Positions 24,369 through 33,082 of a stretch of DNA of 64,000 bases are shown piece by piece. Source of the DNA: JAOPZW01 sp963803375 (GTDB lineage: Bacteria; Actinomycetota; Thermoleophilia; Solirubrobacterales; Solirubrobacteraceae); contig CAWDMB010000009.1 of assembly GCA_963803375.1 (NCBI GenBank), forward strand, positions 1-64,000, written 5' to 3'. A model generated the notes under the pieces. The model worked only from the letters and a program-made list of their open reading frames with translations. It did not search any database and was not told where the DNA came from. The first letter of the stretch is position 1. Every line of letters starts with the position of its first letter. Position numbers and translations under genes: made by a program.

Positions 24369-25430
24369 ATGCCCACGACTATGCTCATCGACATGGCGGC
24401 GCCGAGCTCGAGGGCCCTGCCGACCGACCCCGGCGCCTACGGAGCCGGGCCCGGACGCTCGGCGTGGATGGGGATCGACTGGCGCGCGCACCAGCGCTGG
24501 GTCCGCGTCGCCGGCGCCTGGATCGACGTGGTCGACCTCGGCACCCGCGGCGCCGAGCTGCCGATCGTCTTCGTCCACGGCCTCGCGGGCTCGTGGCAGA
24601 ACTGGCTCGAGCAGCTCCCCCACTTCGCCCGCGCGCGCCGCGTCGTGGCCTTCGACCTGCCGGGCTTCGGGGCCTCGAAGATGCCCCCGGAGAAGATCTC
24701 GATCCCCGGCTACGGCCGGCTCCTCGACGCGCTGCTCGACGAGCTCGGCATCGACGCGGCCGTGCTCGTCGGCAACTCGATGGGCGGCTTCATCGCCGCC
24801 GAGGTGGCGATCCAGCGCCCGGCGCGCGTCGAGCGGCTCGTGCTCGTGAGCGCCGCGGGGCTAACCATCGAGTACGAGCGCCGCGAACGCGCGCTCGCGG
24901 CCCTGTACGGCTCCGAGCGGGCGCTGCAGCTGTGGGGTGGCTGGCTCGGCTCGCGGGCCGACTGGGTCATGCGACGAGCGCGCGCGCGGCGCGGCGTCAT
25001 GGGCATCGTGGCCCGCCGGCCCGACCGCCTGCCGGCTCCGTTGGTCGCCGAGCAGATCCGAGGCTCTGGCACGCGCGGCTTCGTCGACGCCCTCGACGCG
25101 CTGACCGACTACCCGATCCGCGCCCGGCTCGGGGAGATCGCCTGCCCGACGCTGATCGTCTGGGGCCGCGACGACCGCCTCGTGCCGGTCCGCGACGCCG
25201 ACGCGTTCGAGCAGCTGATCCCCGACGCCCGCAAGGTGGTGTGGGAGGACACCGGTCACGTCGCGATGCTGGAGCGCCCGGTCGCCTTCAACCGGCTCCT
25301 CGACGCCTTCGTGGCCGAGGCGCCGGGCGAGGAGGTCGCGGCGTCGTCGGCCGCCGGCGCGCCCGACGCGCCGGCGAGCTCCGGGAGCAGCGCGGGCCCG
25401 GCGGGCACTGCGGGCGACCCGCCGGACTGA
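24369..25430 (+). CDS. Alpha/beta hydrolase
   Basis: 353 residues if ATG 24369 is used; in-frame ATGs at 24381 and 24393 are equally possible. The core shows 'ELPIVFVHGLAGSWQNWLEQ' (oxyanion loop), the nucleophile elbow 'LVGNSMGGFIAAEVA', the acid in 'LIVWGRDDRLVPV' and the base in 'WEDTGHVAMLERP'. The last 35 residues are Ala/Ser/Gly-rich and probably disordered. Substrate unknown. It diverges from the acyltransferase and converges with ilvD. Confidence 0.9.
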   Translation: MPTTMLIDMAAPSSRALPTDPGAYGAGPGRSAWMGIDWRAHQRWVRVAGAWIDVVDLGTRGAELPIVFVHGLAGSWQNWLEQLPHFARARRVVAFDLPGFGASKMPPEKISIPGYGRLLDALLDELGIDAAVLVGNSMGGFIAAEVAIQRPARVERLVLVSAAGLTIEYERRERALAALYGSERALQLWGGWLGSRADWVMRRARARRGVMGIVARRPDRLPAPLVAEQIRGSGTRGFVDALDALTDYPIRARLGEIACPTLIVWGRDDRLVPVRDADAFEQLIPDARKVVWEDTGHVAMLERPVAFNRLLDAFVAEAPGEEVAASSAAGAPDAPASSGSSAGPAGTAGDPPD

Positions 25431-25445
25431 GACGCTCGCTCCTCC

Positions 25446-27152
25446 TCAGGCGGCGGTGACCGCGCCCTCGGCGGCGCTGCCGACGACGCGCGCGTACTTG
25501 GCCAGCGCGCCGGTGAGGTCGCCGTTGGCGGGCGCCTCGTAGGCGTCGACGCGACGGGCGATCTCGACGTCGTCGAGCGCGATGTCCAGGCGACGCGCGT
25601 CGACGTCGAGGATGATCTCGTCCCCGTCGCGGACCGCGGCGATCGGGCCGCCACGCGCCGCCTCGGGCGCGACGTGGCCGGCCATCAGGCCGTGGGTGGC
25701 GCCGCTGAAGCGCCCGTCCGTCAGCAGCGCGACCTCCTCGCCGAGCCCGGCGCCGTTGATCGCGGCCGTGACGGCGAGCATCTCGCGCATGCCCGGCCCC
25801 CCGGCCGGGCCTTCGTTGCGGATGACGACGACCTCGCCGGCCTCGATGCCACCGTGGGTCGCGGCCGCCATCGCCGCCTCCTCGCCCTCGAACACCCGCG
25901 CCGGCCCGCGGTGCCGGCGGCGCTCGTGGCCCGCGAGCTTAACCACGCAGCCCTCGGGGGCGAGGTTGCCGCGCAGGATCGCCAGGCCGCCGGTGGGCTT
26001 GAGCGGATCGTCGAGCGGGCGGATGACGCGCTGGCCGGGCGTCTCGCGCGCCTGGGCGGCGTGCGCCCCGACCGTCTGGCCCGTCACGGTGAGCGCGTCG
26101 GCGTGCAGGACGCCGGCCTCGCGCAGGCGCGCGAGCAGCACGGCGACGCCACCGGCCTCGTGGAGATCGACGGCGACGTAGCGCCCGCCGGGCTTGAGAT
26201 CGCACAGCAGCGGCGTGCGCTCGCTGATTCGGTCGAAGTCGTCGATCGAGAGCTCGACGCCGGCCTCGCGGGCGACCGCGAGCAGATGCAGGACGCCGTT
26301 GGTCGAGCCCCCGCTCGAGGTCACGGCGGCGACCGCGTTCTCGAGCGCCTCGCGGGTGATGATGTCGCTCGGGCGCACCCCGCGGCGCAGCACGTCGACT
26401 ACGAGCCGACCGGCCTCGAAGGCGACCTCGCCCTTCGTGCGGTCCTGCGCGGGAACGAGCGAGGGACCAACGGGCGAGATCCCGAGAACCTCGAAGGCCA
26501 TCGCCATCGTGTTGGCGGTGAACTGCCCGCCGCAGGCCCCGGCGCCGGGGCTCGCCACGGCCTCCAGCGCGTGGAGCTCCTCGTCGCTCATGCGGCCCGT
26601 CGCGTGTGCGCCGACGGCCTCGAAGACGTCCTGGATCGTCACGTCGTGGCCGTCGAAGCGCCCGGGCGGGATCGAGCCGCCGTAGAGCATGAGGCTCGGG
26701 ACGTCGAGGCGCGCGAGCGCCATGACCGTGCCTGGGATCGTCTTGTCGCACCCCGACAGGGCGATGACCGCGTCGAAGAGGTGGCCGCGCGCGACGAGCT
26801 CGATGGAGTCCGCAATGACCTCGCGCGAGACGAGCGAGGTCTTCATCCCCGCCGTGCCCATCGTGATGCCGTCGGAGATCGCGATCGTGTTGAGCTCCAT
26901 CGGCGTCGCCCCTGCCGCCCGGACGCCCTCCTTGACCCGTGCCGCGAGCGCGCGCAGGTGGAAGTTGCAGGGCATCGTCTCGATCCACGTCGAGGCCACC
27001 CCCACGATCGGCTTCGCCAGCGCCTCGTCGTCGAAGCCGATGCCCTTGAGGTACGCGCGCGCCGGCGCGCGCTCGGGTCCCTCGGTGAGGGCCCGCGAGC
27101 GGTGCTTGAGATCGAAGCCGTTCGACGTCGCCGGCGCGCTGGGCGTGCTCAC
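25446..27152 (-). CDS. ilvD: Dihydroxy-acid dehydratase
   Basis: 568 residues from GTG 27152, overlapping the upstream gene's stop by 4 nt (GTGA). It dehydrates 2,3-dihydroxy-acids in valine, leucine and isoleucine synthesis, using an Fe-S cluster. Cluster and active-site motifs are present: 'ETMPCNFHLRALA', 'ALSGCDKTIPGTVMA', 'SPGAGACGGQFTANTMAMAF', 'GPAGGPGMREML' and 'TDGRFSGATHGLMAGHVAPE'. Length is normal. No other branched-chain gene is nearby. Confidence 0.96.
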   Translation of the reverse strand: MSTPSAPATSNGFDLKHRSRALTEGPERAPARAYLKGIGFDDEALAKPIVGVASTWIETMPCNFHLRALAARVKEGVRAAGATPMELNTIAISDGITMGTAGMKTSLVSREVIADSIELVARGHLFDAVIALSGCDKTIPGTVMALARLDVPSLMLYGGSIPPGRFDGHDVTIQDVFEAVGAHATGRMSDEELHALEAVASPGAGACGGQFTANTMAMAFEVLGISPVGPSLVPAQDRTKGEVAFEAGRLVVDVLRRGVRPSDIITREALENAVAAVTSSGGSTNGVLHLLAVAREAGVELSIDDFDRISERTPLLCDLKPGGRYVAVDLHEAGGVAVLLARLREAGVLHADALTVTGQTVGAHAAQARETPGQRVIRPLDDPLKPTGGLAILRGNLAPEGCVVKLAGHERRRHRGPARVFEGEEAAMAAATHGGIEAGEVVVIRNEGPAGGPGMREMLAVTAAINGAGLGEEVALLTDGRFSGATHGLMAGHVAPEAARGGPIAAVRDGDEIILDVDARRLDIALDDVEIARRVDAYEAPANGDLTGALAKYARVVGSAAEGAVTAA

Positions 27153-27835
27153 GGGGCGGGAACACTACCCGCGGAACGGTGCTCGCGACGGAGCCGCTCG
27201 CGCTCCCACTGGCGGAGGCGCCAGAGGTCGCGGCGCACCTGCTTGGGGTCGACCTGGCGCCCCGGGAGGTGCATGTTCGCCGTTGCGATGAGGTGTCGCT
27301 CGTCGCCCGTGAGCCCCATCCACTTGGCCAGGACGTCGTCGGAATCGGGGAGCCTGGCCGAGCCGTAGGGCCGCGTCTCGTCGGGGAACGCGACGCAGTA
27401 CTCGCTGAGCAGCTCGAGCGTCTGAGGCAGGAACGCGACGATCGGCCGGTGCGGGTATACGAGGTAGGCATACGGCGCGCCGGCGCGCGGATCACCCTCG
27501 GCGCCCGCGTCGGCGTCGGCGGGCGCACCGACCATCGCCTCGGCCGGGCGCTGCCCACCCCGGCGGACGCGACGCGGGGCTCGGGCCATCGCCCCCCACA
27601 CCCGGATGAACCCGAGGTCGCGGTACATCGCCCACTCCTCGTCGTTGACGCACGACTTCAGCAGCTGGCGAGCGCGCTGCTCGGCGCGCCGTTCGCGGCC
27701 GGGGTCGTAGCCGTCGGCGGGGATGATCGCCCGGCGAGCACGATGGCGCTCGAGCGCCTCCTTGAGCGACGGCAGCAGCAGGTCCCACAGCAGCCCGACG
27801 ATGACGACGCCGATCGCGATCGAGGCGAGCAGCAC
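27149..27835 (-). CDS. Membrane-anchored hypothetical protein
   Basis: 228 residues from GTG 27835. An N-terminal membrane helix (about 1-24, 'LLASIAIGVVIVGLLWDLLL') is followed by a charged helix with many Arg and Glu. 'KSCVNDEEWAMYRDLGFIRV' and 'YAYLVYPHRPIVAFLPQTLE' with 'LLSEYCVAFPDETRPYGSAR' look like a conserved cytoplasmic domain. No known family recognised. It is coupled to ilvD (4-nt overlap), though a functional link is not evident. Confidence 0.7.
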   Translation of the reverse strand: MLLASIAIGVVIVGLLWDLLLPSLKEALERHRARRAIIPADGYDPGRERRAEQRARQLLKSCVNDEEWAMYRDLGFIRVWGAMARAPRRVRRGGQRPAEAMVGAPADADAGAEGDPRAGAPYAYLVYPHRPIVAFLPQTLELLSEYCVAFPDETRPYGSARLPDSDDVLAKWMGLTGDERHLIATANMHLPGRQVDPKQVRRDLWRLRQWERERLRREHRSAGSVPAP

Positions 27836-27854
27836 CGCGAGGCCCCCCGCAGCC

Positions 27855-28103
27855 TCAGGTCCCGCCCGCCGCGCGGGGGAAGAAGATCACGCGCTCCGCG
27901 TCCCGCGGGACCTCGTCGAAGCCCTTGACCATGCGCGCCTCGCGCCGACCGCCGCCCGCGGTCGTGGGGACCGCCGCCCACATGCCCTGCTCGAGCTGTC
28001 GGCGGAAGCTCTCGACGAGTCGCTCCTCGTCCTCGGCCACGTCGACGTCGCCCTCGTCGATGAGCACCTCGCCGTGGCCCGGCTTCATGCGCAAGAACCT
28101 CAT
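27855..28103 (-). CDS. Small hypothetical protein
   Basis: 82 residues from ATG 28103, with GCGGGG upstream. 'GHGEVLIDEGDVDVAEDEER' and 'LVESFRRQLEQGMWAAVPTT' followed by 'GRREARMVKGFDEVPRDAER' and 'VIFFPRAAGG' indicate a small acidic protein with a central helix and a hydrophobic end strand. No domain recognised. It is 19 nt upstream of the membrane-anchored gene, so probably in one operon with it and ilvD. Confidence 0.65.
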   Translation of the reverse strand: MRFLRMKPGHGEVLIDEGDVDVAEDEERLVESFRRQLEQGMWAAVPTTAGGGRREARMVKGFDEVPRDAERVIFFPRAAGGT

Positions 28104-28192
28104 CCCCGCACGATTATGGCACCTCGCCGGGCACAGCCGGGAGGGTGGCCCGGCGCCGGGCTCCCGCCCGCTGCGCCCCGGCGCGCAGACGC

Positions 28193-28996
28193 TCATCCGG
28201 CCCGTCCCCGGAGCCCGAGCACGTCGACCGGGCCGGCCCCGCCTCCCAGGCCGCGCAGGCCGTCGCGAACCGCGCGCCCGGCCGCGGTTCGGGCCGCGCG
28301 CGCGGCGTCCTCGAGGTCGTCGCCGAGGGCCAGGCGCGCCGCGAGCGTCGCGGAGTGCGTGCAGCCGGATCCGTGGGCCGCGCCCCCCGGGTGCCGAGGA
28401 CCCGCCAGCGCCACGATCCGCGCGCCGTCGAAGAGCAGGTCGGTCGCCGCGTCGCGATGGCCGCCCGTCACCACCACCGCACGCGCCCCGCGGCGCTGGA
28501 CCGCCCGCGCCAGCGCCTCGTCAGCGAGCTCGTCGTCTCCCGCCAGGACCCGGGCCTCGGGGACGTTCGGGGTGACCACCGTCGCTCGCCGCACGATGCG
28601 CGCGGACAGGGCCGCCTGCGCGGCAGGGTCGAGCAGGCGTGCCCCGGACTCGGCGATCATGACGGGGTCGAGGACGATCGGCGTGCGCGCGGGCAGGAGG
28701 TCCAGCGCCGCCGAGACCGCGTCGATCGTCGCGATCGAGCCGAGCATCCCGATCTTGACCGCGTCGACCCCGAGGTCGTCGACGACCGCCCGGACCTGCG
28801 CGACGATCATCCGCGGCGAGACCGCCTCCACCGCCTCGACCGCACGTGTGTTCTGAGCCGTGATCGCGGTGACGGCCGTCGTGCCATGGACGCCGGCGGC
28901 CGCGAACGCCTTCAGATCCGCCTGGATGCCCGCCCCGCCTCCGGAGTCCGAGCCGGCGATGGACAGGCACACGCGGATGCGCTCGGCCGGGAACAC
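28193..28996 (-). CDS. thiD: Hydroxymethylpyrimidine/phosphomethylpyrimidine kinase
   Basis: 267 residues from GTG 28996. It phosphorylates HMP and HMP-phosphate in thiamine synthesis. The ribokinase-like fold shows 'LSIAGSDSGGGAGIQADLKA' at the N-terminus, 'DAVKIGMLGSIATIDAVSAA', 'IVLDPVMIAESGARLL' and the anion-hole motif 'GGAAHGSGCTHSATLAARLA' near the C-terminus with the catalytic Asp position replaced by His in this stretch ('GSGCTHS'). Other thiamine genes are absent from the window, and I see no TPP riboswitch in the 41 nt upstream. Confidence 0.92.
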   Translation of the reverse strand: MFPAERIRVCLSIAGSDSGGGAGIQADLKAFAAAGVHGTTAVTAITAQNTRAVEAVEAVSPRMIVAQVRAVVDDLGVDAVKIGMLGSIATIDAVSAALDLLPARTPIVLDPVMIAESGARLLDPAAQAALSARIVRRATVVTPNVPEARVLAGDDELADEALARAVQRRGARAVVVTGGHRDAATDLLFDGARIVALAGPRHPGGAAHGSGCTHSATLAARLALGDDLEDAARAARTAAGRAVRDGLRGLGGGAGPVDVLGLRGRAG

Positions 28997-29037
28997 GGCG
29001 GCAGAGGATAGGAAACGGCCGGTACCCGGGCCGGCCG

Positions 29038-30147
29038 TCACGAGGGCACCACGACGTAGCGCCCGCCCGCTGCGCGCCGCACGCAGCCCAGGAGCTCGAG
29101 CTCGGTCAGCGCGGCCAGCGCACGCTCGGCGTCGTCGCGACCGCGCGCGAGCCGGGCGACCGTGTCCGCGCCGCCGGCCACGGCGTCCAGTACCGCCGCG
29201 AGGCGCGGGTCGAGGTCCGACGCGGTCGTCGTCTCGGCGTTGCGGACCTCGACGCCGACGGCCGCGTCGAGCACGTCGCCGACACCGCGGACGAGGGTCG
29301 CTCCGTCGCGCAGCAGGGCGTTGGCGCCCTCCGCCCGCCACGAGAGCACGGGACCCGGCACGGCGCCGACCTCGCGGCCGAGGTCGGCGGCGAACTCCGC
29401 CGTGATGAGCGAGCCCGAGCGCTTCGCCGCCTCCACCACCACGGTCATGTGCGCGAGCGCGGCGATCGTCCGGTTGCGGGCCGGGAACCCCCATCGAAAC
29501 GGCCCCGTGCCCGGCGGCATCTCCGAGACGACGCATCCGGCGCGCCCGATCTCGCGATGGAGCGGCGCCTTGCGCCGCGGGTACGGCACGTCCGCCCCTC
29601 CGGCCATCACGGCCACCGTGCGTCCGCCGCCCTCGAGCGCTCCCGCGTGGGCGGCGGCGTCGATGCCCAGCGCCATCCCGCTCACGACGGTGACGCCGGT
29701 CACGGCGAGGCCACGGCCGAGGGCTCGCGCCACCTCGGCGCCGTCCGGCGAGGCTTGGCGCGTGCCGACCACCGCGACGGCGCGCGGCCCTTCCTCGAGA
29801 TCACCGCCCGCGAGCTCCGCCAACCGCCGGCAACTACCGGCGATCCAAAGCGACGCCGGAGGGTCGACGAGATCGCGCAGACGGGCCGGGTACGCATCGC
29901 CATGCCGACAGACCGTCTCGAGCTCCGCGGCGGCGGAGGCCTCGCGCAGCGCGTCGGGCTCGAGCTCCTCGAGCTCGGCGGCGACGCTCGTGCGCGCCTC
30001 ACCGGCGACGCCGTCGAGGAGCTCGTCGTCGGACAGTGCGAGGATCTCGCGCAGCCGTCGTCGCTCGTGCCGGGCGAGCTCGATGCGCCCGGCGAGCCGC
30101 GCCACCAGCCATGACCGGCGCAGGCAGGCGTCGCACGCGTCGGTCAC
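29038..30147 (-). CDS. dprA: DNA-processing protein DprA
   Basis: 369 residues from GTG 30147, overlapping the comM stop by 4 nt. It binds incoming single-stranded DNA and loads RecA. The Rossmann-like domain has 'AVAVVGTRQASPDGAEVARA', 'VTVVSGMALGIDAAAHAGAL', 'GGADVPYPRRKAPLHREIGR', 'FPARNRTIAALAHMTVVVEA' and 'SGSLITAEFAADLGREVGAV'. An N-terminal helical region (1-100) and a C-terminal winged-helix-like end (300-369) frame it. It is cotranscribed with comM. Confidence 0.95.
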   Translation of the reverse strand: MTDACDACLRRSWLVARLAGRIELARHERRRLREILALSDDELLDGVAGEARTSVAAELEELEPDALREASAAAELETVCRHGDAYPARLRDLVDPPASLWIAGSCRRLAELAGGDLEEGPRAVAVVGTRQASPDGAEVARALGRGLAVTGVTVVSGMALGIDAAAHAGALEGGGRTVAVMAGGADVPYPRRKAPLHREIGRAGCVVSEMPPGTGPFRWGFPARNRTIAALAHMTVVVEAAKRSGSLITAEFAADLGREVGAVPGPVLSWRAEGANALLRDGATLVRGVGDVLDAAVGVEVRNAETTTASDLDPRLAAVLDAVAGGADTVARLARGRDDAERALAALTELELLGCVRRAAGGRYVVVPS

Positions 30148-31661
30148 GCCACGGCCTCCGGGATGACGTCGGCGTCGTGGCGGTAGCCGAGCGCGGCCAC
30201 GACGTGCTCGCGGCAGACGCTGTCGTCGTCGTGGAGGTCCGCGATCGTGCGGGCCACCCTCAGGGTGCGGTCGCGCCCGCGGGCGCTGAGGTCGCCGCGG
30301 ACATAGGCCTGGTAGAGCGGGGCCTCCGCGTTCGCGTCGAGCCCGAGACGCGAGCGCAGCAGGGCACGGTCCATCTCGGCATTGCACGTCGCGCCCGTCC
30401 CCTCGAGGCGAGCGGCCTGCCGCCGGCGAGCCGCGATGACGCGCTCGCGCTCGGCCACCGAGCTCGTGGCGGCGTCCCGCTCGAGATCCTCGCGCGCCGG
30501 ACGCTGGACGGCGACGAGCAGGTCGATCCGGTCCAGAAGCGGCCCGCTGAGCTTGCGCCGGTGTCGGCTCAGGTCGGCCTCCGTGCAGCGGCAGCGCCGA
30601 GACGGCGCCTGCCCGCAAGGGCACGGGTTCGTGGCGGCGACGAGCATGAAGCGCGTCGGCAGGATCGCCGTCCGCTGGCCACGGACGACCGCGACGCGAC
30701 CGTCCTCGAGCGGCTGGCGCAGTGCCTCGAGCGCCGCGCGGCTGAATTCCGACAGCTCGTCGAGGAAGAGCACGCCGCGATGGGCCAGGCTCGCCTCGCC
30801 CGGCGACGGTCGCGAGCCGCCGCCGACGAGCCCCGCGGGCGAGATCGTGTGATGCGGCGCGCGGAACGGACGCTCGATGATCAGACCGTCGCCCTCGTAG
30901 GTCCCCGCTACGCTGTGGATGCGCGTGACCTCGATCGCCTCCGGGCGGTCGAGCGGCGGCAGGATCGACGGCAGCCGCCGCGCCAGCATCGTCTTGCCGA
31001 CGCCCGGCGGTCCGGACAGCAGCACGTTGTGCCCGCCGGCCGCCGCCACGGTGAGCGCGCCGACGACGTCGCCGTGCCCGTGGACGTCGGCGAGGTCGAG
31101 ATGCCGCGCGCCGGGCGCCGCGCGCGGGGGCTCGCGCGGCGCGTGGCGCCGCTCGCCGCGCAGGACGCCGGCCAGATCGGCGAGCGTCTCGACGCCCGCG
31201 ACGTCGAGGCCGTCCACGAGCTCGGCCTCGGGCACGCGGTCGAGCGGCACGACGAGCCCCTCGAGCCCGGCCCGGCGAGCGCCCTCGGCCACGGCGAGCG
31301 AGCCGCCGCACGCGCGGACCTCGCCGTCGAGCGCGAGCTCGCCGAAGATCGCAAAGCGCTCCAGCGCCTCGGCGTGGATGTGGCCCGCGGCGGCGAGGAC
31401 CGCGCAGGCGATCGCCAGGTCGAACCCGGGCCCCGACTTGCGCAGCGACGCAGGCGCCAGGTTGACGGTCACGCGGCGCAACGGGAAGTCGAACCCGGCG
31501 TTGAGGACCGCCGCGCGCACGCGCTCGCGCGCCTCGCGCACGGCGCGGTCGGCGAGCCCGACGATCGTGAAGCTCGGCAAGCCCGGGCGCACGTCGATCT
31601 CCACGGTCACGCGCCGCGGCTCGAGGCCGTCGATGGCGAAGGTGACCACGCGGGCGAGCAT
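30144..31661 (-). CDS. comM: YifB/ComM-family Mg-chelatase-like AAA+ ATPase
   Basis: 505 residues from ATG 31661 ('MLARVVTFAIDGLEPRRVTV'); an earlier in-frame GTG would add an unlikely extension. The N-terminal Lon-like domain (1-175) precedes an AAA+ core with Walker A 'LLSGPPGVGKTMLARRLPSI', Walker B 'RGVLFLDELSEFSR', 'MLVAATNPCPCG' with zinc-like cysteines, and 'LSGPLLDRIDLLVAVQRP'. ComM promotes branch migration during natural transformation in proteobacteria. Here it stands beside dprA as in many genomes. Confidence 0.95.
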   Translation of the reverse strand: MLARVVTFAIDGLEPRRVTVEIDVRPGLPSFTIVGLADRAVREARERVRAAVLNAGFDFPLRRVTVNLAPASLRKSGPGFDLAIACAVLAAAGHIHAEALERFAIFGELALDGEVRACGGSLAVAEGARRAGLEGLVVPLDRVPEAELVDGLDVAGVETLADLAGVLRGERRHAPREPPRAAPGARHLDLADVHGHGDVVGALTVAAAGGHNVLLSGPPGVGKTMLARRLPSILPPLDRPEAIEVTRIHSVAGTYEGDGLIIERPFRAPHHTISPAGLVGGGSRPSPGEASLAHRGVLFLDELSEFSRAALEALRQPLEDGRVAVVRGQRTAILPTRFMLVAATNPCPCGQAPSRRCRCTEADLSRHRRKLSGPLLDRIDLLVAVQRPAREDLERDAATSSVAERERVIAARRRQAARLEGTGATCNAEMDRALLRSRLGLDANAEAPLYQAYVRGDLSARGRDRTLRVARTIADLHDDDSVCREHVVAALGYRHDADVIPEAVA

Positions 31662-31686
31662 GGCCGACGACGCTAGGGGTCGCGCT

Positions 31687-31798
31687 GTGACGGCGAAACG
31701 ACGAGGTTGTGACGAAAGCGTCACGGCTTCGTAGCGCTGCGGCGGCGTGGTGCAGAGTCGTCACACGATCGTCGCGGTGACGCAGTAGCGCCGTGACG
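31687..31798. promoter_or_regulatory. Cluster of GTGACG half-sites between divergent comM and yraN
   Basis: GTGACG or its complement CGTCAC occurs six times: 31687-31692, 31709-31714, 31719-31724, 31759-31764, 31777-31782 and 31793-31798. The second and third form a perfect inverted repeat GTGACG-AAAG-CGTCAC. This is the shared upstream region of comM-dprA and yraN, so it may be a regulator binding region. No known consensus matches exactly. Confidence 0.4.
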
Positions 31799-31822
31799 CG
31801 ACCCGGCCTAGCGTCGCCGATC

Positions 31823-32197
31823 GTGCCCACCGACCTGCGACAGCACCTCGGACGTCGCGGCGAGGATCTCGCGCTCGCCCATCTGCGCCGGCTGGGGTTC
31901 GAGCTCGTCGCGCGCAACCACCGCACGCGCTTCGGAGAGCTCGACCTCGTCGTCTTCGATGGCCGCACGCTTGTCTTCGCCGAGGTCAAGACGCGGCGCG
32001 CGTCGGCGACGGGTCCGGGACCCTGGGAGGCCCTCGGCGCCTGCAAGCAGCAGCGCGTGCGGCGCATGGCCACGGCGTTCCTGCTCGAACGGACCGACCG
32101 GCCGTGGTCGGCCGACCTGCGCTTCGACGCGATCGGGGTGCTCATCGACGCGCGCGGGGCCCTGGTGCGTCTCGACCACCTCGAGGCGGCGTTCTGA
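31823..32197 (+). CDS. yraN: YraN/UPF0102-family nuclease-like protein
   Basis: 124 residues from GTG 31823; GTG 31793 would add ten residues. 'GRRGEDLALAHLRRLGFELV' and 'RTRFGELDLVVFDGRTLVFA' then 'EVKTRRA' give the Holliday-junction-resolvase-like (PD-(D/E)XK) core, with Glu/Asp and the 'EVK' catalytic motif. It often sits between rnhB and the dprA/comM pair on one strand. Here it is on the opposite strand, converging with rnhB after 8 nt. Biochemical role is unproved. Confidence 0.92.
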   Translation: MPTDLRQHLGRRGEDLALAHLRRLGFELVARNHRTRFGELDLVVFDGRTLVFAEVKTRRASATGPGPWEALGACKQQRVRRMATAFLLERTDRPWSADLRFDAIGVLIDARGALVRLDHLEAAF

Positions 32198-32205
32198 TGC
32201 CGGGG

Positions 32206-32979
32206 CTAGAGAGCGAGCTGCTGGTAGGCCATGCTCTGAAAGGAGAGCCGGTGCAGCGGCGAGACGCCGCGGCGCTGGATCGCGTCTCGATGCTCCGGCG
32301 TCGAGTAGCCGACGTGCGAGCGGAAATCCCACCCGGGATGGCGGTCGTCGGCCCGGTGCATGAAGCGGTCACGGCTCACCTTCGCGACGATCGACGCCGC
32401 CGCGATCGCGGCGCTCGTCGCGTCGCCGTCGACGATCGCGCGCTGCTCGAACCCGGGCTCGGAGACGGCGAAGCCGTCCACGAGGCAGAGGCAGTCCGGG
32501 CGGGCGACGTTCAGGAGCGCGTCACGGAGGGCCGCGAGGTTCGTGCGGTGCAGCCCGCGGCCATCGATGCCGCGCACGCAGCGCGAGACGACGCTCACCC
32601 TGACGGCGGTCCGCATGACGACCGGATACAACAGCTCGCGTGCATCGGCGTCGTGCTGCTTGGAGTCGTTGAGCGCGGACAGCGCCCGGACCTCGCGAAC
32701 CCCGAGCGCGTCGACGTCGAAGAGCACGGCCGCGGCGACGAGCGGGCCGGCCAGGCAGCCGCGCCCGGCCTCGTCGGCGCCGGCGATCCACCGGACTCCG
32801 AGGCCGCGGTCGAACTGGACCAGGCGACGACCCGTTCGCCGCTTGGCCCGAGTCCTGCGCCGGGGCACCCCGTCGCCGCGCGCCTGGGGGTCCGACGGCG
32901 ACAACACGATCGGGCGGACGCTCCCGGCCTCGACCTCGAGTCCCGTGTCGGCGGGCGCGTCTGCGGCGGGGCGCGTCAC
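32206..32979 (-). CDS. rnhB: Ribonuclease HII
   Basis: 257 residues from GTG 32979. The first 45 residues are a Pro/Arg-rich extension not usual in the family. The catalytic domain starts with 'RWIAGADEAGRGCLAGPLVA' (Asp-Glu pair), continues with 'ALNDSKQHDADARELLYPVV', 'DCLCLVDGFAV' and 'AAIAAASIVAKVSRDRFMHR' (catalytic Asp region), and ends 'HVGYSTPEHRDAIQRRGVSP'. It removes ribonucleotides embedded in DNA. It is downstream of rplS by about 100 nt. Confidence 0.95.
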   Translation of the reverse strand: MTRPAADAPADTGLEVEAGSVRPIVLSPSDPQARGDGVPRRRTRAKRRTGRRLVQFDRGLGVRWIAGADEAGRGCLAGPLVAAAVLFDVDALGVREVRALSALNDSKQHDADARELLYPVVMRTAVRVSVVSRCVRGIDGRGLHRTNLAALRDALLNVARPDCLCLVDGFAVSEPGFEQRAIVDGDATSAAIAAASIVAKVSRDRFMHRADDRHPGWDFRSHVGYSTPEHRDAIQRRGVSPLHRLSFQSMAYQQLAL

Positions 32980-33082
32980 GGGCGTGACCGTACCGCGCGC
33001 GCCGGCGGCAAGGATCAGCGGGTCGATCCTCCCGCCGCGACGATGAGCTCCACGAGGGGCCCCACCGGCCGCCGGCCGCGCC

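Noticed and set aside
22668..24380. Plus-strand open frame continuing into the alpha/beta hydrolase
   Set aside because: The first 570 codons are antisense to the epimerase and acyltransferase genes and have no domain; the hydrolase starts near 24369-24393.
28997..29037. TPP riboswitch upstream of thiD
   Set aside because: Only 41 nt separate thiD from dprA, too short, and no conserved TPP-box sequence is seen.
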